A stretch of 64,000 nt of DNA from contig JAMPGX010000005.1 of the NCBI GenBank assembly GCA_023663725.1, forward strand, positions 177,301 through 241,300. Reading direction: 5' to 3'. Below are positions 6,127 to 15,024 of this stretch, piece after piece. A model generated the notes under the pieces. The model searched no databases and was not told the origin of the DNA. It was given only the letters and a program-made list of their open reading frames with translations. The translations under genes were made by a program, and so were the position numbers. This DNA is from a bacterium. Lineage in GTDB: Bacteria > Bacillota > Clostridia > Lachnospirales > Lachnospiraceae. The stretch's first letter is position 1. Every line of letters starts with the position of its first letter.

Positions 6127-8331
6127 ATGAAAAAAATAGCGGGAATGCTGATCGCGGTTCTTATCATCATCCTTGTAATATGCGGCTGCGCCACTGGAGA
6201 CGGTGGCGGAGTCTTTTCCGATGCATCAAATGAGGCCGCAAGGGACTCGTACTTATGTGTCGTCAACACTCAGCTAGTCGCGGAGAGAGGCGAGGAAGAG
6301 GCCGGCAATGGCAAGTCGTCAAGCTTTCTGGGCGATGGAAGGGCATTTCGATTTATTGATTACTTCCTGGACCATCGGGATGAGAGTTATACAGAGATAG
6401 TGGCTGCGGATTCCAAGGGAGCGTTGCGCTCGTGGAAATCCCTGTTTGGGGAAAACGGATATATCGTGGGCGCGGGCCATATTGCAGGTTCTGACGGGTT
6501 TGTCACGCTTCTTTTTCAATACGCGGAAAGCGAGGAGGCAAAGTATCAATACAGCATAGAGAAACGCAGTGCCAACGGGGATATCGTGGACAGCATTGCC
6601 CTGGATTATCTGTCATCTTCTGAATATACCGAGGTGGCGGAGACGATTGCTGTCGATATAGACGGGTATATACATATGGCGGGAGCTTTGGGTGTGGACA
6701 GCAGGATGGATTATCAGGTCGTATCTCCCAGGGGAGAGCTTCTGTGCGCTAAGTCCTTCGAGCAATGCAGCTTTGTGCGCCTCATTACGCTTCCCGACGG
6801 CAGAATCGCCTGCGACTCTCGGGAGCATAAGGACGGCGGCCAATATCATCACCGGGTTGAATGGACCAATACGCAAACCGGAGAGGAGGAGCTGCTGTTT
6901 GAATATGATGAGAGCAGTGAAGACGGAAAGGATCGGATTCAGGCGGTCAATGTATTTGATGAGGAGAGATTGATTTATGCCAATGCCGAAGGGGTGTTTC
7001 TGTGTGATTATTCCTTTCGGGAGCGCAACAGAATCTGCACCTGGTCCAGACAGGGGATTGCTCAGGCTCTGGTCGATCAGATATCGGCGACGCAGGACGG
7101 AGCGATCTCCGTGCTGCTCAATACCCAGAGAGGAATCTTTTTCCTGTCTCTTGAGCCTGCGCCGGATGAGGTGTACGAGATTGAGCTTGCGACTGCATAT
7201 GGAGCCACAATATACTACGAGGCGGTGGCTCAGTTCAATAAGCGGCATCCGCAGTACAATATCGTCATACGGGAGGACTACGACCGGACAGCCCTGATGA
7301 CGAAGCTTATGGCGGGAGATGGCCCCGTGCTGATCGGCTCTGATCTCGTGCCCTTCGCGGAGCAAAAGAAGCTGTGGGAGCCTCTTGACACGGTATACGA
7401 GGAGTCGGGAATTCTAGGCGAATTAAATCCCGCGGCGGTCAGGCTTGCGAGCATCGACGGCTTATTGTACGGCGTTGTTTCTGATTTCTATCTCACAACG
7501 CTGGCGACGGGAGCAGCAGAAGCGGACTGGGACTATGATACCTTTGTCAAGTGCATGGAGAACAGCGGTGAGCTGCGGTATATCGTGGACAATGCGCTGG
7601 GAGAGAGTAATGTATGGATTGCAGTTTCTCTGTTTGACAATGGCAGGGAGGACAGCTTTTATGTGAATGAGGACGGAGAGCCTGAATTTGACACGCAGGA
7701 GTTTCGGAAGGTATTGAACCTGATAGATACCTATGGCCCAGACAACGCGTCTGTACCCTTTGGCGAGGGTCTGCAGGAGGGAAAGGTCCTCTGCAACCAT
7801 ATTCAAATATTCCATCCCCAGGACTTGATCTTTTACCGCGATACATATGGGGACGGAGTCAAGCTGACAGGCTTTCCCAGCGTAAACGGAGCCAGGAACC
7901 GCCTGCAAAGCTCTCATATCCTTGCCATGAGAAAGACCGCGTCGGAGACAGAGAAGGAGATTGCCACCGAGTTCATGAAGCTGCTTCTCTCGTATGACAC
8001 ACAGCTCACCATGTCGAAGGACGACAATTTCCTGCTGAGTGTGAGGACAGATGTGCTCAACGAGCAGATTAACTCGGTCAGCGAGGGGACCCTGCTGAGC
8101 GCCCCATGTTTCGACAGGCGCTTTTACCTGGATGAGCCTGACAATGAGAAAAACAGGGAAGAGCTGCTGGAACTGATTGAGAAATCCGTGCCCTGTCATG
8201 AGAGCGGTGACAGCTATCGAGACATTCTCGAGGAGGAGTTTGAAGATTATTTTTCCGGTAAGATCACGGCGGATATGTTGATAGAGCGCCTGAGCAACAG
8301 AGTGGGATTGTATTTTGAGGAGACGACGTAA
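6127..8331 (+). CDS. Lipoprotein with C-terminal extracellular solute-binding domain
   Basis: This 734-residue protein starts with a lipoprotein signal peptide (hydrophobic MLIAVLIIILVICGC, lipobox ICGC, Cys about 20). Residues about 60-340 are beta-rich with repeated DGxI/DGxV-type turns suggestive of a propeller. Residues about 350-734 resemble a family-1 ABC solute-binding protein (ATIYYEAVAQFNKRHPQYNI, LVPFAEQKKLWEPLD, SIDGLLYGV). The combination is roughly twice the size of a normal binding protein. No permease genes follow. Instead the next gene is a membrane HD-GYP sensor with a large external propeller, so this lipoprotein may act as a ligand-presenting co-sensor rather than a transporter subunit. 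That role is inferred. Confidence 0.75.
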   Translation: MKKIAGMLIAVLIIILVICGCATGDGGGVFSDASNEAARDSYLCVVNTQLVAERGEEEAGNGKSSSFLGDGRAFRFIDYFLDHRDESYTEIVAADSKGALRSWKSLFGENGYIVGAGHIAGSDGFVTLLFQYAESEEAKYQYSIEKRSANGDIVDSIALDYLSSSEYTEVAETIAVDIDGYIHMAGALGVDSRMDYQVVSPRGELLCAKSFEQCSFVRLITLPDGRIACDSREHKDGGQYHHRVEWTNTQTGEEELLFEYDESSEDGKDRIQAVNVFDEERLIYANAEGVFLCDYSFRERNRICTWSRQGIAQALVDQISATQDGAISVLLNTQRGIFFLSLEPAPDEVYEIELATAYGATIYYEAVAQFNKRHPQYNIVIREDYDRTALMTKLMAGDGPVLIGSDLVPFAEQKKLWEPLDTVYEESGILGELNPAAVRLASIDGLLYGVVSDFYLTTLATGAAEADWDYDTFVKCMENSGELRYIVDNALGESNVWIAVSLFDNGREDSFYVNEDGEPEFDTQEFRKVLNLIDTYGPDNASVPFGEGLQEGKVLCNHIQIFHPQDLIFYRDTYGDGVKLTGFPSVNGARNRLQSSHILAMRKTASETEKEIATEFMKLLLSYDTQLTMSKDDNFLLSVRTDVLNEQINSVSEGTLLSAPCFDRRFYLDEPDNEKNREELLELIEKSVPCHESGDSYRDILEEEFEDYFSGKITADMLIERLSNRVGLYFEETT

Positions 8332-8491
8332 AGACGGATTTCCAGGAAGGTCGATGCATACTTATTGTGAAATGATTCTTGCGCATATAGGGGATATATG
8401 ATAGAGTGAAAATTGAACATATATGATGATTTGTACCTAAGATGGCTTGCAGCATGCAGTATCGCAGGCGGGCTTGCAATATGCGGGGTGG

Positions 8492-8569
8492 AAGTTTGGA
8501 AGTACGACTTTCAAATACTGATTGGTGCAATACCACAGGCATAGCCAGCGGTATGCGGAAAGAGGAAAA
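8492..8569 (+). repeat. 77-bp two-hairpin leader element, copy 1
   Basis: This copy is nearly identical to the reverse complement of 38460-38537. It contains hairpin 1 (TTTGGAAGT/ACTTTCAAA around ACG) and hairpin 2 (ATACC..GGC/GCC..GGTAT), then GGAAAGAGG, which serves as the ribosome binding site of the gene at 8570. Similarity between the copies begins abruptly at AAGTTTGG and ends at the start codon. Confidence 0.85.
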
Positions 8570-11542
8570 ATGAGAATACATAAGCTATATGCATGCATCT
8601 ATCTGACGATATGCTGTCTGTTATTGCCGGAGCTGGAGACACGGGCGCAGCAGGATAGCAATCCTGTGCATCAGATCGGGCTGCAGGACTATGTGGAAAC
8701 GGTATACGACGAGAGCAATGGCATGACCACCAGTGAGGCAAACGCAGTGATGCAGGACAGCACTGGCTATATCTGGGTGGGCAGCTATGGTGGTCTCAGC
8801 CGTTTTAACGGAACGGAATTTGAGGATATCAGCCGCACTCGCTCCGGCGCGCCGGTCAGCGGCGTGCGCTGTCTGCTTCAGGACGGTCAGGGGCGAATCT
8901 GGATCGGCACCAATGATTCTGGCCTGTATGTCTATGACAATTCGGGCTTCAGGCAGATCGTCAGCGTGTCGCAGGACGATATGGAGCAGACGGTCAAGAC
9001 ATTGTCTGTTCGCAGTCTGGCGGAGGATATTGAGGGACGCATTTATATAGGTACCACTGTCGGTTTGTGGACGGTGGATGCTTCCATGACGCTACAGCGC
9101 GCAGAGGATGTCTGGCTGCAGGAGGCAGCTGTGGAGTCGCTGGCGTGTGACAGGCAGGGCCGCATCTGGGGCACTACCGCCGCCAGTCAGCTCTTTGTTC
9201 TGCAGGGCGATGAACTCTTACTTGCGCTGGAAAAAAGCTTTTTTGGCAGAAATCTGTCCTATGGCCTGTATGTGGACAGCAATGGCAGAGTCTATCTGGG
9301 CACGGCGGACGGCAGGGTGCTACGGCTGCAGCACAGTGGAGATATCTGGTCGGAGCAATATTTTGCCTGGGATGAATTGACCACGGGCAGCGAGGATGAG
9401 GTGAATAGCATCCTGCGGGACAGCCAGGGTCGTCTGTGGGTGTGTACCGACGGCGGGCCGGGGTATTTTGACGACAGGGACAGCTTCTATAAAGTCAACA
9501 GTCTGAACAACAATTCCATCATGAGCCAGATGTGCGAGGACTACGAGGGCAATCTGTGGTTTGCCGCCTCCCGCAAGGGCTGCATCAAGTTGAGTCGCAT
9601 CAGGTTCAAGAATCTGGCGTATGAGGCGGACATCACGAACCAGACCGTGAATGCGACGATGATTCTGGACGGTCTGACCTACATTGGCGGGGACTATGGT
9701 CTGGCGATCCTGGACGAGACCAGGGAAAAGGTGGAGAATGAGCTGACGGATATGCTCAGCGGTGTGCGCATACGCGGTCTCAGCAAGGATAAGGAGGGCA
9801 CTCTGTGGATTGCCACCTATAGAACCTATGGACTCGTAAATTACGAACCGTCTACCGGGGAGATACACTCCTACACGCCAGAGCAGGGAATGCCCCATGA
9901 GCAGGTGAGGATGTCGATGCAGCTGTCCGACGGGCGCATTGCGGCGGCCACCAACGGCGGGGTGGCGATCCTGCGCGACGGCCAGGTGGAGGCGGTGTAC
10001 AACCAGAAAAATGGGATTGAGAACGAATGGATTCTCTGTCTGGAGGAGAGCGCGGACCACAAGCTGCTGGCAGGCAGCGACGGCAACGGTATCTATGAGA
10101 TTGACCTGTCGGACGGGCAGGTGCGCAATCTGACCACGGAGGATGGGCTGCAGTCGGGAGTCATCCTGCGGATGGTGGCAGATGCCCATCAGGGTGTCTG
10201 GATCAGCAACGGATCTCAGCTGGCTCTGTGGGATGAGGAGGGGATTCGCCAGATACCCAATGTGAATGCGGGTACCGGAAGTATATTCGATATCAAGGTG
10301 ACGGATAATTATATCTGGCTCATGAAATCCTTTGGCCTGATCCGCATCAGCAGAGATTCACTGATCGGTGGCCGACAGGAGTACGAGGCTCTGAGCCGCA
10401 AGGATGGTCTGACCAGCAGCATCACGGCTAACTCCTGGAACTATATGGATGAGGACAGCGTGCTCTATCTCTGCACTGGCAATGGCATGTACTATATTGA
10501 TCTGAAGGATATGTATCGGAACACGGTGCCGCCCCGCGTATCTGTCGGTCGCATGGCAACAGACACGGTGATCTACTATAAGCCGCAGGATATGGAGCTC
10601 AAGGCGGATACACAGCGCATTACGATGCAGCTTGACCTGCTCAGTTTCGGCTCGGGAGACGGAATCCTGGAATATTATCTGGAGGGCTTTGACCGATATC
10701 CGATACAGATCAGCGGCAGCAATGGGCGCATCAACTATACCAACCTGCCAGGCGGAGAATATGTCTTTCATCTGAGAGGATACAATGCGGATGGCGCGGT
10801 GAGCGAGGATCTCACATTTCGGATCACCAAGGAGAAGAGCCTGTTTGAACGCCAGTATATTGTGTTGTGGCTGATTATCGGCGGTCTGTTGCTGTTGATC
10901 GTGGTCTTGATCGCGGTACAGTATATAAACCGGAGGCGGATTCTACAGCGGCAGAAGGAGTATCGGGACACGGCTGATCAGATTATCCGCATCATCGCCA
11001 AAACCATTGACGCGAGGGATAAATATACCAGCGGTCACTCCCATCGGGTGGCGAGTTATGCTGTGGAGATCGGCAGACGCTATGGCCTTGACAGTGAACA
11101 GCTGGAACAGCTTCGCTTCGCGGCGCTGCTGCACGACATCGGCAAGATCGGGATTCCTGATCATATCTTAAATAAGCATTTCCAGCTGACGGATGAGGAG
11201 TATGCCATCGTCAAGCAGCATCCCACTATCGGCGGGGATATTCTGAAGGAGTTCACCCTGGTGCCGGAGGCGGCGGTCGGCGCGCTGTATCACCACGAGC
11301 GCTATGACGGCAAGGGATATAACGCGGGCCTGAAGGGAGAGGATATTCCTCTGTATGCCCGAATTATCGCAGTGGCTGACGCCTATGACGCCATGGATTC
11401 CACGCGTGTGTATCAGGCTTCGATGGACCCTGAGGTGATCTATCGGGAGCTGGAGAAGGGAAGAGGAACCCAGTTCGACGCGCAGTTTGCGGAGATTATG
11501 ATGGCGATGATGAAGGATGGATTCTCGGCGCAGGAGGAATAA
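8570..11542 (+). CDS. Periplasmic-propeller sensor with HD-GYP cyclic di-GMP phosphodiesterase domain
   Basis: This is a 990-residue protein. In order it has a signal sequence (about 1-25), a long array of Reg_prop propeller repeats (GYIWVGSYGGLSRF, GRIWIGTNDSGLYVYD and many similar), a Y_Y_Y domain (about 690-755), one transmembrane helix (about 762-785) and an HD-GYP domain (about 800-975). The HD-GYP domain has HDIGKIGIPD near residue 855 and HHERYDGKGYN near 908. The GYP proline is replaced by Asn. An upstream in-frame ATG at 8522 adds 16 residues encoded by a repeat element, so I start at 8570, where AAAGAGG is correctly spaced. It probably hydrolyses cyclic di-GMP in response to an external, perhaps carbohydrate, signal. 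Confidence 0.9.
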   Translation: MRIHKLYACIYLTICCLLLPELETRAQQDSNPVHQIGLQDYVETVYDESNGMTTSEANAVMQDSTGYIWVGSYGGLSRFNGTEFEDISRTRSGAPVSGVRCLLQDGQGRIWIGTNDSGLYVYDNSGFRQIVSVSQDDMEQTVKTLSVRSLAEDIEGRIYIGTTVGLWTVDASMTLQRAEDVWLQEAAVESLACDRQGRIWGTTAASQLFVLQGDELLLALEKSFFGRNLSYGLYVDSNGRVYLGTADGRVLRLQHSGDIWSEQYFAWDELTTGSEDEVNSILRDSQGRLWVCTDGGPGYFDDRDSFYKVNSLNNNSIMSQMCEDYEGNLWFAASRKGCIKLSRIRFKNLAYEADITNQTVNATMILDGLTYIGGDYGLAILDETREKVENELTDMLSGVRIRGLSKDKEGTLWIATYRTYGLVNYEPSTGEIHSYTPEQGMPHEQVRMSMQLSDGRIAAATNGGVAILRDGQVEAVYNQKNGIENEWILCLEESADHKLLAGSDGNGIYEIDLSDGQVRNLTTEDGLQSGVILRMVADAHQGVWISNGSQLALWDEEGIRQIPNVNAGTGSIFDIKVTDNYIWLMKSFGLIRISRDSLIGGRQEYEALSRKDGLTSSITANSWNYMDEDSVLYLCTGNGMYYIDLKDMYRNTVPPRVSVGRMATDTVIYYKPQDMELKADTQRITMQLDLLSFGSGDGILEYYLEGFDRYPIQISGSNGRINYTNLPGGEYVFHLRGYNADGAVSEDLTFRITKEKSLFERQYIVLWLIIGGLLLLIVVLIAVQYINRRRILQRQKEYRDTADQIIRIIAKTIDARDKYTSGHSHRVASYAVEIGRRYGLDSEQLEQLRFAALLHDIGKIGIPDHILNKHFQLTDEEYAIVKQHPTIGGDILKEFTLVPEAAVGALYHHERYDGKGYNAGLKGEDIPLYARIIAVADAYDAMDSTRVYQASMDPEVIYRELEKGRGTQFDAQFAEIMMAMMKDGFSAQEE

Positions 11543-11564
11543 TGGGGATAGCCCATCATTTTCT
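11541..11564 (+). terminator. Weak terminator after the HD-GYP gene
   Basis: The ATGGG/CCCAT stem with a GATAG-type loop is followed by CATTTTCT. The stem is short, so this is tentative. Confidence 0.35.
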
Positions 11565-11566
11565 GC

Positions 11567-11595
11567 TTGACAAATAGAGAAACATACACTACAAT
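11567..11595 (+). promoter_or_regulatory. Promoter of the T-box-proS transcript
   Basis: TTGACA (11567-11572) and TACAAT (11590-11595) are separated by 17 bp, about 45 bp before the T-box stem I. Confidence 0.8.
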
Positions 11596-11639
11596 CGTTT
11601 CAAAGTAGATGAACGGGCTGGCTTGTTCATTATATGGGA

Positions 11640-11950
11640 ACAGACGGAGAAGAGGAATAGTACGGCAAGGGAGCATCTCAGAGAGAGAGCCATTGGTGCG
11701 AGGCTTTCATGTGAAGCTGCCGGAACCTGCCTTGGAGTCCTGTGTTGACCCGAAGCGATAACGATCTGGTTATATGTGTTGTTGCTACAGGGGAAAATAC
11801 AGCGCAGCGCCGGCGTTATCGGCAGGATAAGCAGAATGTTGGACTCGCAGGGTAGTTCCTGCCAAGTCGCGCATTAATAAGGGTGGTACCGCCGAGTATT
11901 CGGTCCCTGATGGGGGATGGAAGCTGCGGCGGGCCACCCTCTTATATTAC
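11640..11950 (+). promoter_or_regulatory. T-box riboswitch controlling proS (Pro specifier)
   Basis: This is a T-box leader with stem I elements (AGACGGAGAAGAG, then GAGAGAG and GGTGCGAGG) and the hallmark T-box sequence AATAAGGGTGGTACCGCCG at 11876-11894. The T-box bases form the 5' arm of a terminator whose 3' arm CGGCGGGCCACCCT (about 11927-11940) is followed by a T-rich run, so uncharged tRNA pairing would prevent termination. The likely specifier is CCT at 11726-11728 in the context GAACCTG, a proline codon, which agrees with the downstream gene. The exact specifier placement was read by eye. Confidence 0.9.
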
Positions 11951-12082
11951 AGCCGTAAAAAAACGGGATACCTCTGTACAGCGCACTGATTCATGTGAGG
12001 TGAGCGAAGCGGCCGAATATGGATCACCGGAAGAGTGTGCAGGGAGGAGATATCCGGAACAAAAAATAAGGAGACGTAAATT

Positions 12083-13516
12083 ATGGCAGACAAGAAAATG
12101 GTGGAAGCAATTACCTCGATGGAGGAGGATTTTGCGCAATGGTATACGGACGTCGTGATCAAGGCGGAGCTGATCGATTATACGAGCGTCAAGGGCTGCA
12201 TGGTCATCAAGCCAGCCGGATATGCAATCTGGGAGCTGATTCAACAGCAGCTTGACGCCAGATTCAAGCAGGTGGGAGTGCAGAATGTGTATCTGCCGAT
12301 GTTCATCCCTGAGTCCCTGCTTCAAAAGGAGAAGGATCATGTGGAGGGTTTCGCGCCGGAGGTGGCTTGGGTGACTCACGGCGGCCTGCAGCCTCTGGCG
12401 GAGCGTCTGTGTGTGCGTCCCACTTCCGAGACGCTGTTCTGCGATTTTTATCAGAATGATATTCATTCCTATCGCGATCTGCCCAGAGTGTATAACCAGT
12501 GGTGCTCTGTGGTGCGCTGGGAGAAGGAGACCAGACCTTTTCTGCGCTCGAGGGAGTTCCTGTGGCAGGAAGGACATACCGCTCATGCCACGGCTCAGGA
12601 GGCGGAGGAGAGAACCATCCAGATGTTGAATGTGTACGCTGATTTCTGCGAGCAGGTGCTGGCCATCCCGGTGGTCAAGGGACAGAAGACGGAGAAGGAG
12701 AAATTCGCGGGCGCTGTCTCCACATATACGATTGAGGCGTTGATGCATGACGGCAAGGCGCTGCAGTCTGGCACCAGCCACAACTTCGGCGACGGTTTTG
12801 CCCGTGCCTTTGAGATACAGTATGCAGACAGGGACAATACTTTAAAATATGTGCATCAGACCTCATGGGGGATGACGACCAGATTGATCGGCGCCATCAT
12901 CATGGTGCATGGCGACAACGAGGGCCTGGTGCTGCCTCCCAGAGTGGCGCCCATCCAGGTGTGCATCGTGCCGATTCAGCAGAAGAAGGAGGGCGTGCTG
13001 GATAAGGCATATGAGCTGTGTGATCGCCTCAAGGGAGCCTTTCGCGTCAAGGTTGACGATACGGATAAATCTCCCGGATACAAGTTTGCGGAGGCGGAGA
13101 TGCGCGGTTATCCTCTTCGGGTGGAGATCGGCCCCAAGGATATCGAGGCGGGAAAATGCGTGATCTGCCGTCGGGATACCAGAGAGAAGCTGGAGGTGGA
13201 GCTCGATCAACTGGAGCAAAAGGTCGGAGAACTGCTGGAGACCATTCAGAGGGATATGCTGGAGCGAGCAAGGGCGCACAGGGAGGAACACACCTATGTG
13301 GCCAGGAATTTCGAGGAGTTCCAGAAGCTTTTTGCCGACAATACAGGCTTTGTGAAGGCCATGTGGTGCGGCGACCAGGCCTGCGAGGAGCTGATCAAGG
13401 AAAAGCTCAGTGTCACCAGCCGCTGTATGCCCTTCGAGCAGGAGAACCTGGCCGATACCTGCGTCTGCTGTGGTAAGCCCGCGAAGAAGATGGTGTACTG
13501 GGGCAAGGCGTATTAA
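12083..13516 (+). CDS. proS: Proline--tRNA ligase, type 3 (archaeal/eukaryotic-like)
   Basis: This 477-residue class II aminoacyl-tRNA synthetase has motif 2/3 and substrate residues in [36 protein letters not shown] and [13 protein letters not shown]. It has an anticodon-binding domain and a C-terminal zinc-binding domain with CGDQAC and CVCCGK. It lacks the large editing insertion of the bacterial-type enzyme and matches the short type-3 class. ATG follows AAGGAGACG. It charges tRNA-Pro in the cytoplasm and is controlled by the T-box just upstream. Terminator at 13595-13637. Confidence 0.97.
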   Translation: MADKKMVEAITSMEEDFAQWYTDVVIKAELIDYTSVKGCMVIKPAGYAIWELIQQQLDARFKQVGVQNVYLPMFIPESLLQKEKDHVEGFAPEVAWVTHGGLQPLAERLCVRPTSETLFCDFYQNDIHSYRDLPRVYNQWCSVVRWEKETRPFLRSREFLWQEGHTAHATAQEAEERTIQMLNVYADFCEQVLAIPVVKGQKTEKEKFAGAVSTYTIEALMHDGKALQSGTSHNFGDGFARAFEIQYADRDNTLKYVHQTSWGMTTRLIGAIIMVHGDNEGLVLPPRVAPIQVCIVPIQQKKEGVLDKAYELCDRLKGAFRVKVDDTDKSPGYKFAEAEMRGYPLRVEIGPKDIEAGKCVICRRDTREKLEVELDQLEQKVGELLETIQRDMLERARAHREEHTYVARNFEEFQKLFADNTGFVKAMWCGDQACEELIKEKLSVTSRCMPFEQENLADTCVCCGKPAKKMVYWGKAY

Positions 13517-13594
13517 GCGGTGGGCGGATGGATAGTTCCATGTTTACTTTGTCGTCAGTACGATCCTTGTGATTCGGCTCTGTGATGAAATGGC

Positions 13595-13637
13595 GAGACT
13601 TTGTTGTTATTTAATAGCGGCAAAGTCTCTATTTTAT
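13595..13637 (+). terminator. Terminator of proS
   Basis: The GAGACTTTG/CAAAGTCTC stem has a 17-nt loop and is followed by TATTTTAT. Confidence 0.8.
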
Positions 13638-13794
13638 GCTTTTAGGTCTTGCTGTGGCGGCAACATACTCAATATCCTGATTATTCTTGGCCTATTGGCG
13701 ATCATTTAACCGATATTGTGTATACCGTTAAGCAAATGGCAGCGCTTTGTTTCAATCTGCGTTTTCTGTCTATTAAAATTTTTTATCTAGTATC

Positions 13795-13823
13795 TTGCAA
13801 TATATAATAGCTTGTGATATACT
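13795..13823 (+). promoter_or_regulatory. Promoter for a possible small gene
   Basis: TTGCAA (13795-13800) and TATACT (13818-13823) are separated by 17 bp. The only reading frame that follows is the 59-residue one at 13868. Confidence 0.5.
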
Positions 13824-13867
13824 CATCTATATAAAGAGGGAAACATAGAAGGGTGTGAGAAACAGAG

Positions 13868-14047
13868 ATGAGAAAACAGGCACTTTCAAAGGAAAAAAAC
13901 GATTATCCCCAACGCCATATATGGAGGGAAGGTGTAAGTCGGTCTGCAGAAATAGTCAGATATGCCAACGGCTGGCAAAGAAACGAAATTTTTTTGCCCA
14001 GGTATATTGAACTGAACAACATATGTTATAGGGGATTAAAAGCATAA
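13868..14047 (+). CDS. Possible 59-aa small protein, unrecognised
   Basis: The frame begins MRKQALSKEK and ends NNICYRGLKA. It is basic, with no membrane helix and no domain I recognise. In its favour, a well-formed promoter ends 45 bp upstream and the frame is uninterrupted. Against it, the best purine-rich sites (AAAGAGGG and AAGGG) lie 15-30 nt upstream, too far for efficient initiation, and the surrounding DNA is repeat-rich. It may be a remnant of a larger gene. Confidence 0.3.
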   Translation: MRKQALSKEKNDYPQRHIWREGVSRSAEIVRYANGWQRNEIFLPRYIELNNICYRGLKA

Positions 14048-14065
14048 TAAAAGCGATTGAGATTC

Positions 14066-14112
14066 TATCTTTTGCCAGTATCGAATTGTACACAATTCGG
14101 TACTGACATAAA
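14066..14112 (+). repeat. Remnant of the 210-bp palindromic element
   Basis: TCTTTTGCCAGTATCGAATTGT followed almost at once by ACACAATTCGGTACTGAC joins the left arm of the element to an inverted arm, as if the middle of a copy had been deleted. The rest of 13638-14204 contains no further recognisable feature beyond the promoter and small frame listed. Confidence 0.55.
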
Positions 14113-14204
14113 GAAGGTTTTACAATTGTCCATATTGATCAATTCCATTATTACAGACAAAGTTTCATAAACGCCTATGTTAACTCATAAAGGGCTAATA
14201 AACA

Positions 14205-14422
14205 GCTTTTTATCAGTATCGAATGGTGTATATTGTATATTCCATAAGCAGGCTCTTTCGAGCCGTTGGTACTTAGCGAGGTCTGCCGAATTCATTCGGC
14301 ACGAGCTTAGTACCGCTACGGTGAGAACGAAGCGAGAGCGTGCCTGCGTTGGAATGTACAATGTACACCATGACACTGGCATAGTAACTAAGTTTTGCAT
14401 ATGCCTAAATCCAATAATATAG
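14205..14422 (+). repeat. 210-bp palindromic element, copy A
   Basis: This copy is an imperfect nested hairpin. The outer arms GTATATTGTATATTCC/GGAATGTACAATGTAC enclose GCAGGC/GCCTGC, then CCGT..GGTACT/AGTACC..ACGG, and a terminal TGCCGAAT/ATTCGGCA hairpin. Conserved unpaired tracts are TTAGCGAGGT, CGAGCTTAG and ACGAAGCGAGAGCGTGCC. It stands in tandem directly before copy B. An 81-residue frame through it is not conserved in copies B and D and is taken as non-coding. Confidence 0.85.
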
Positions 14423-14423
14423 T

Positions 14424-14640
14424 CAATTGCGAAACTGTCTTTTGCTAGTACCGAATTGTGTATATTGTATATTCCATAAGTAGGCTCTTGAAAAACGTCA
14501 GTGCTTAGTGAGGTTTTTTCGAGCTTAGCACTGTTACGTTTTTCACGAAGCGAGAGCGTGCCTACGTTGGATTATACAATGTGCCCAATGACACTTGCAC
14601 AGTAACCTGGTTTCGCAAACGCCTAATCAATCCAATAATA
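14424..14640 (+). repeat. 210-bp palindromic element, copy B
   Basis: Its ends are TTGCGAAACTG and CTGGTTTCGCAA. The apex stem is ACGT.CAGTGCT/AGCACTG..ACGT, different in sequence from copy A but fully paired. It is almost identical to copy D over its whole length. It ends (GCCTAA at 14621-14626) 33 nt before the padR start, immediately ahead of the ribosome binding site. Confidence 0.9.
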
Positions 14641-14659
14641 TCAGGAAAGGAGGAGTAAC

Positions 14660-14968
14660 ATGAACACACAGTTGAAAAAAGGCGCGTTGGAGCTGTGCGT
14701 GCTCTCTCAGCTGGTGAGCGGCGACAAGTACGGCTACGAACTGACGGAGCGCATCTCCGAGGAGATGTCTATCGCCAGCGGCACGCTGTATCCGATTCTG
14801 CGCAGGCTCAAGGAGGATGCCTATGTGACTACCTATCTGGTAGAGTCGGAATCCGGCCCAGCCCGCAAATATTACCAACTGACCCCAAAGGGCAGAGAGT
14901 ATCAGCAGACCATGCTGCAGGAATGGGAACAATTTGAGACGGCAGTGAACCGTCTGACCAGGGGATAG
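14660..14968 (+). CDS. PadR-family transcriptional regulator
   Basis: This 102-residue winged-helix protein has the PadR core: LKKGALELCVLSQL, SGDKYGYELTERI, SIASGTLYPILRRLKEDAYV and ARKYYQLTPKGREY. The size is that of the short PadR class. AAAGGAGGAG lies 6 nt before the ATG. The gene is preceded by two tandem copies of the palindromic element and followed after 56 bp by a DUF1700/DUF4097 protein, the common PadR-plus-envelope-protein pairing. In such pairs PadR usually represses its own operon in response to envelope or drug stress; that is inference here. Confidence 0.93.
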   Translation: MNTQLKKGALELCVLSQLVSGDKYGYELTERISEEMSIASGTLYPILRRLKEDAYVTTYLVESESGPARKYYQLTPKGREYQQTMLQEWEQFETAVNRLTRG

Positions 14969-15024
14969 TCAATTCCCTGCAAATATTTAAAATTGTCAAG
15001 ACAGTGAGGAAGGAGAATTTAGTT

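Noticed and set aside
14177-14422. 81-residue frame and its opposite-strand counterpart inside copy A; similar frames at 39375-39591
   Set aside because: The predicted peptides resemble each other only because the DNA is a repeat. Copies B and D do not keep the frames, and both strands are open because of the palindrome.
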